The position numbers were made by a program, and so were the translations under genes. Positions 58,876-64,000 of a DNA stretch of 64,000 nt are shown here, in pieces. Origin of the DNA: Calliopsis andreniformis. Taxonomy: Eukaryota > Arthropoda > Insecta > Hymenoptera > Andrenidae. The stretch is taken from positions 13,990,961-14,054,960 of the forward strand of contig NC_135071.1 of assembly GCF_051401765.1 (NCBI RefSeq). The letters are read 5' to 3'. Within the stretch, counting starts at the first letter, position 1. Each line of letters opens with the position of its first letter. Below the pieces are notes generated by a model. The model made no database searches, was not told the DNA's origin, and saw only the letters and a list, made by a program, of their open reading frames with translations.

Positions 58876-61800
58876 GTACTGTATGTCCTACCACAAGATT
58901 TTTCTCAACTGTGATGGATTAAACCCTGAGCCTGTCCCCTCCAAAGAAAATGAACGAGAAAGCCGAAAGATAATTAATCTTATCTTTACGATGATCATTA
59001 GAAATTAGGTACTGTAGCATGGAAAGGGTTTAAAGATAGGTCTCAAATCGCCACCCGAATTTGAAAGGACCACGTCGCGAACCTAAATCCACAGGAGTTG
59101 CAGGTGGGCACAGTTTCCCTTTACGGGATCCATATCGTCTCCTTGGTGATCGAGGGTCAAGAGAGACTCTGCTTGGCGCAGATCAGCAACACGTTGCTAA
59201 AGCAATTCAGCTACAACGAGATCCACAACCGCAGGGTCGCGTTGGGCATCACTTGCGTGCAATGTACACCTGTCCAGTTAGAGATCCTGCGACGCGCAGG
59301 CGCCATGCCAGTGTCTTCTAGAAGGTGCGGCATGATCACGCGAAGAGAAGCTGAGCGACTCTGCAAGTCGTTCCTTGGTGACAATGCACCGCCCAGGTTG
59401 GTCACTTTCAGATTAAGTTTAATAGAAATTACTATTTGAATGCATAGAATCGAGTTTGAACGCTGTTAGAGGCACAAGACCCCTTGGATTGAATTGATAG
59501 AGGGTAGAACTGAGTTCTTGCGATCTAAAGTATTGCTTAGAGCTCAGAAGATAGTCCCTGGAACCTATGGAATCTACAGTATTTCCAGGGACCATCTCCT
59601 GAACTCTGAACAGTACCTATTGTGCTTCACTGACAAGAAGCTAATATAGGATCTTGGTACCCACAAGCAAACACAATTTATCAGTATAAATAGGAAGGAG
59701 ATTCAAACTGAACTTCTGCAATCTTAAATTCCTCAGATTTTGTCTTGCCACCTCATGTCACACTTATCCATAGTGTTCTAAGCTAGGATCCACTTGCAAC
59801 ACATCCTTTCACTACATTTAATAGCTTGGTACCCCAATCAACCTCAGTAGCTACTATTATGTTGATGTATCAGTTGGTCTCATATCACTTCTCTCTTTCT
59901 CGTTCGTGGAATTGTTAATATTTTACTTATTATAACACATATGCTATAATTACAAGTAGAATCAAGAAGCTACAGCCATTTTATAGCATAAAAGAGCATA
60001 TTCCTCATGTATGAAAGAAAGGAAAAAATGATGCAGAATTTATACATCAACCCAATACATCCTTGTCACTATCACTGCCCAAACCCTGAAGACTGTATTT
60101 CTCCCGAAAGATTGCCCGAGGACTTCGCCTTCTCAGTGCACCACGAGTGCGCCTGGGGCTGCAGCGGGGCCTTCCTGCCCGCCCGCTACAACAGCTCCCG
60201 CGCGAAGTGCATAAAGTGCGCCTACTGCGGCCTGTTCTTCTCCCCCAACAAGTTCATCTTCCATTCTCACCGTATCGGCCCGTCGGACAAGTACGTCCAG
60301 CCGGACGCAGCGAACTTCAACTCGTGGCGACGTCACATGAAGCTGTCGGGCAGCCCACCTGACGAGGTGGTGCACGCGTGGGAGGACGTGAAAGCGATGT
60401 TCAACGGCGGGACTAGGAAGCGGTTGCTTAATAATCCGACATCAAGGGAGTCGCCCAGCCCCGCGAAGCAGTCGAGATCATCCCCCACGGGGCAGATTCC
60501 AGCCCTCGTCTCCACTACAGCGCATCCGAGGGTGCCACCGTTCCCCGAGCTGCCTCTGCCCCTGTCCAGAAGCCTCGTCATGGACTACGTGTGGCACCAG
60601 CACCAGCAGGCCGCCGCCGTCGCCGCGGCCAAAACGCCTGGGTTCCCGTTCTCGCCCTACGCGCTGCCTTGGCTCGCTAAGAGAGGACCTGTGCTGTTTC
60701 CTGGTGAGTTCCAGGGGTTTTTGGTCTGACGATAAGTTTTTGGGGGTCGGAGTAGAGAAGGTGGGACATTGATAGAAAAGTGAAAGTGTGTCTGTGATGA
60801 CTAGGGAATGCTTGTTTGTATTTCCTATATGTGTGTACCTGGAATTTAAAAAATTCTAAAATTTTTTAATTAAAAAATTTGAAATCCAGAGACTTCACAA
60901 TTTCCAGATTCATTAAAAATTGAATTAGCACACTTGATTATCTCTCTTCGTTATTTTCATGTCGCATAAATTCCACTATTTTAAAGCAAGAAAAAATTGA
61001 AACAGGAGAAATGGTACATTTCGCTATATTCCTTCTGTTCAACCCACGCAAATTGCGGGGATTACGTCGATCTGCAAAGTTCACGGGAGTAATTACACGG
61101 CAAACAGGAAAGCCAAAAATTAGAATGAAAATGATTAATCATTACAGCGTCAATGATCGTAGCGAAATATAATGTAATGGCGTTTAGCAATAATTATTAA
61201 TACTCAATGATACGTCCATGTATTACTGATTGATATCACTATTCCGTATAAACGCTTGCGGTTGATATTAATCAACTGAAATTATTACTTAACTAATAGC
61301 GAACGAAGTTCCGCATCTGTGGCTATTAATTCGAGTGGCGTGCAAAAGTTACTCCTGATGGTAACAAGTTTTAGCCGCGAATGTACGAGCTATTTAGAGG
61401 ATTAGCTTAACCGTGGCTCACAACAAGTGTCGTTAGTTAATGTTTCATGCTCGTTGCAAGTAAGGTTATCGAAATAATCCATAATTCTGCAGGCATACGT
61501 TTCTAAACAGTATACGTTTACAATCTATGATAAAAATATTATTTGCACTTCAGTTGTTACGCTAACTAATAGTTAGCATCGTTACTATGTGAGTCATAGT
61601 AACATTATACTACTTGAAGAATTCAAGTACACGCATTTTTAAACGTGTTTTCTCCGCAAAATATAAAGACTAAAAAATTTAAGAAACTTTACATACTTTG
61701 TAATTTAAGAATTGTGGAAATTGAAAATTTAGGTATTTGAAAATCCTTCAATATGAGTATTACTTATAATATTTAATTTCAAAATTGAAAATTTGAAACT

Positions 61801-62352
61801 TTGAATAAGTATCTGGAAATAGAAAAATGTTCAATGAATTTGAAAATTTAAAAACTGTAGCGGGTAGTGATACATCTAATAATTGAAGGATTAAAAAATT
61901 TGAAAATTTATTCATTTATATAGTCGAGTTCTTTTCTTGAATAATAAGCTTGAGGATAATATGTAACTTTAATAAAAAGCCTCATTCTTACAAAAAAGTC
62001 ACAACAATCACTGTTTTATTATCTAGGGCCTCTTCCCCCACCAATAAGCGGTTCGAGTCCCACGGAGCCCCTGATGCCCGCAGTGAGTCCCTCCTTACAT
62101 CAGTCTGCCTTTCGTCCAGTCATCCGTGGGCCCCCCATCGTGGAGTCAGTGGCCCCAGAACAGCCCCCAGACAGTTCAGTGACAAATAACGAGGGCAGCT
62201 CCGACGACGAGGTGGACATCGAAACAACAGAAGATGACCCAGTGACGCCTCTCAACGTGGCTCCTCAGAATCTTCATTCGATCCCAAAATCCTCCACCAG
62301 CAGTCACAGTGGACGCAATTCTCCTCAGTGCTGGAGTCCTCCTCGGGAAACG
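58780..62352 (+). CDS. fuss (CORL/SKOR): Ski/Sno-family transcriptional corepressor, SKOR/CORL/fussel type (four exons, 3' partial)
   Basis: Exons 58780-58875, 59095-59396, 60111-60703 and 62027-62352 join in phase 0, 2 and 1 to 439 residues, still open at the last donor (GTGAGC). Residues 33-133 are the Ski/Sno/Dachshund homology domain (VGTVSLYGIHIVSLVIEGQE, CLAQISNTLLKQFS, CVQCTPVQLEILR). Residues 134-240 are the SAND-like Smad4-binding domain, with C146, C150, C166, C169, C172, H184 and H186 as zinc-ligand candidates, and FNSWRRHMKL. These nuclear proteins repress transcription with Smads and act in neurons in flies and vertebrates; that is family knowledge. A low-complexity Ser/Pro/Ala region follows, then an acidic SSDDEVDIETTEDD (about 396-409). 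PPRLPEDFAF across the exon 2-3 junction and PNKFIFHSHR favour SKOR/fussel over Ski itself. The first ATG sits one base after a splice acceptor, so the N terminus could extend into an upstream exon. Confidence 0.93.
59095..59396 (+). CDS. fuss (CORL/SKOR): fussel coding exon 2 (Ski/Dachshund homology domain)
   Basis: Acceptor ATCCACAG, start GAGTTGCAGGTGGGC, end CCGCCCAG before the donor GTTGGT (phase 2). It carries the whole DHD fold. Confidence 0.93.
60111..60703 (+). CDS. fuss (CORL/SKOR): fussel coding exon 3 (SAND-like Smad-binding domain and linker)
   Basis: Acceptor TCTCCCGAAAG, start ATTGCCCGAGGAC, completing R133 and then L-P-E-D-F. It ends CTGTTTCCTG before GTGAGT (phase 1). It is very GC-rich at third codon positions, in contrast to its flanking introns. 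The frame is open upstream to 60007, but that part is intron by homology. Confidence 0.92.
60704..62026 (+). other. fussel intron 3, with octamer tract 61680-61910
   Basis: AT-rich intron from GTGAGT to TTATTATCTAG. The right part is degenerate octamer repeat (ATTGAAAA, TTTAGGTA, TTTGAAAA). No additional exon is visible. Confidence 0.7.
62027..62352 (+). CDS. fuss (CORL/SKOR): fussel coding exon 4 (proline-rich and acidic region)
   Basis: Acceptor TTATCTAG, start GGCCTCTTCCCCCACC, end GGGAAACG before GTGAGC (phase 0). It encodes PLPPPISGSSP, the acidic SSDDEVDIE block and NSPQCWSPPRE. Downstream exons must lie past position 64000. Confidence 0.85.
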
Positions 62353-64000
62353 GTGAGCAACTTTTCATTTACACAAAAATTCACTTTTCTAGATAGTTAA
62401 ATCACCTGGTGACTATCTGTATATTGTGTCACTAAAAGTGCCTTAAAATAGTTGCACTTCAGAGAACGATTTGCACCTTTTAAAAGTGGTTTAGTGTTAG
62501 TAGGAATCCTCAGATGTAAAACACTACTCTGAGTTCATCACTATTTTCTACAAAATTTCTCGGTATGTCTCCTCAAGAGTAAGACAGTATCATGGGTTTT
62601 ATTAAAGACCTCTACTGTTTGTGAGCCATGAAGTGATTCAGTGTCTGTGTCTAGCTACACATTTTGGTGCACCCTGATCAGAATGCCCACTCAAATCGCG
62701 CAATTATCGCGAGCTATTAACGTGTGTTTGGCAATTCGATACAGTCTTGAAACTCTCTCAGTGGCAAGTGTTTGCGAAATTCTTAGCTCTGATAGTGCGT
62801 CACGGTGCCTTTGAAGGACCCATGCAAATTAAAGCCGCGACAATAGTCACGTGCCGACGGGAGACTACTTTGTCGCGATGTGGACACGTTTTTGAGCCTC
62901 GTGGCGGCAATCGAGCTATTAGGGTCTCGATTAAGCGATAAGATACTTGAATGAAAAATTTATGAGGCGAAAACAAGGTTTGAGGGACGTGTATCTGGTA
63001 GAACTTATTTTTGAAGGATTCTAAGAACACCTGCCTGTTTAACAAATTTTCAGAGACTGAATATTACATAATACTATTAATTAATTCGTTAAAAAACTTT
63101 AGTAATTGATACACAGCAGATATTAGTATATCTATTTAAACAGGTTGAACATAAATTAATTTTGTGGACAAAAAAGTAGATCAAGTGTTCAGTAGATCAA
63201 ATTGAAAATAGTGAAGAAGGTATCATTGAAAACGAAGATTAGAATTAAAATTGTCTTTGATTTGCTGTACATTAATATTGAATTTTGTGAGAACTGGCAT
63301 CGAATCAGCAAACAAAACTATATATACTGAGCGTTTAATAATGAAGTGTATTTACCTATAAGGAAAGAAAAGTAGCCCTTCCCTTCTGCAAACGATTGAC
63401 GTGGAAACTTTGAGCCACACGATACTGATCAAACAGTTTTACTTCTGGTTAATCGAATTAACGGAGCTGTAGCCGTCAATCCACGACACTAGTCCCCTTT
63501 TTCGAAGTGACATAATTTTTATTCTTAAGTCGTTTGGAATTTTTCTATACTCTTATTTGAAGAAACAAAAAATTCTTATTCAGGGGATTTTGTGCAAGTT
63601 AAATTCCAAGAACAGCTAGTGGCTGTATTTTGTCTATTGCAGTAATAGCTATTCGTGTTTATTTAGTTATTTTTATAGGAAGCTATTTGACTGAAGAATA
63701 CATTAATATCATATTTTCCAGTACATAGTTTAAGTCTTCATTCAGATAGTTCTCATGAAGATACTTTTAAGATAGCTCAAGCCAGATTTAAGCCATATAC
63801 AGAGTGTCCTCTTTAAACCAACACACGAGAGTATTGTACGTATAGTGATGTGCAGATACTAAATGATTTCGCTCGGAGGTCGTTACATCGACGTTATTGA
63901 ACATTATGGTAGATTCTCGTGAAACCTAGAGGCTAGAAATTAACAGAAGGGTGAGGGACTCCTAACACTACTCGTCTCTAGAATTGACTTTGCGGTCGTG
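62353..64000 (+). other. fussel intron 4 (continues beyond window)
   Basis: No further coding exon is recognisable. TATACAGAGTGTCCTCTTTA at about 63795 resembles the right end of the 37333-37549 MITE and is probably a truncated copy. A 64-codon frame at 62747-62941 is not supported. Confidence 0.5.

Noticed and set aside
60007..60110. Upstream extension of the fussel exon 3 open frame to an ATG
   Set aside because: Homology to the SKOR/fussel domain begins at 60111 right after a splice acceptor, and the phase fits exon 2 exactly; the upstream part is intron.
62045..62062. GGTTCGAGTCCC resembling a tRNA B box
   Set aside because: It lies inside fussel coding exon 4 and no tRNA A box or cloverleaf surrounds it.
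1..64000. CACGTG E-boxes across the window
   Set aside because: I counted about fifteen, roughly what chance gives for a 6-mer palindrome in 64 kb.
1..64000. Telomeric TTAGG repeats or rRNA genes
   Set aside because: None seen; the window looks like internal chromosome sequence.

Overview
The window is nuclear DNA from an insect, most likely a hymenopteran and possibly a bee. The evidence is three animal-type genes, two of them split by GT-AG introns, set in AT-rich non-coding DNA that carries GC-rich islands and decayed transposon ends. A 355-bp element at 51575-51929 has ends that resemble, from memory, a terminus common in ant and bee genomes. There are no operons, ribosome binding sites, CRISPR arrays, rRNA genes or convincing tRNAs. 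Most open frames here are chance or shadow frames.

Genes in order. (1) 28154-29281, minus strand: a single-exon forkhead factor of the FoxQ2 class (Drosophila fd102C), with a complete forkhead domain and a C-terminal eh1-like Groucho-binding motif. (2) 40405-41623, plus strand: a two-exon Tim17 gene for the mitochondrial TIM23 import channel. (3) 43714-44651, minus strand: a proposed three-exon gene for a 60-residue protein I do not recognise, inferred from in-phase splice sites. (4) 58780-62352, plus strand: four coding exons of a Ski/Sno-family corepressor of the SKOR/CORL/fussel type. Its 3' end lies beyond the window. A GC-rich block at 52130-52640 ending in a consensus splice donor is its likely promoter and non-coding first exon. 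FoxQ2 and fussel lie about 30 kb apart; as I recall, both are on the Drosophila dot chromosome, so this may be an old linkage.

The most unusual feature is in the repeats. About twenty tracts, roughly a tenth of the window by my own estimate, keep a strict 8-bp period with a TTG(A/G) core (read on the other strand as (T/C)CAA). They look like separate families: AT-rich TTTGAATA or TTTTCAAA runs, ATTGGACT runs, TCAAGTCC runs, and a homogeneous 96-unit CTTGGACA array at 45234-46001. At 35101-35548 and 8663-8960, however, one type passes into another without losing the 8-bp phase, so they appear to be versions of one octamer repeat at different stages of decay.

Other structure includes two mariner-like MITEs and several isolated ends of the same type, a 23-bp perfect inverted repeat at 17643-17826, a pre-miRNA-like hairpin at 18472-18553, a nine-copy dispersed motif at 11.9-27.3 kb, several local tandem duplications, and G-quadruplex-prone DNA at 56.6-56.8 kb. 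The GC-rich blocks between genes hold no recognisable protein and may be enhancers of the two developmental regulators; that is inference.
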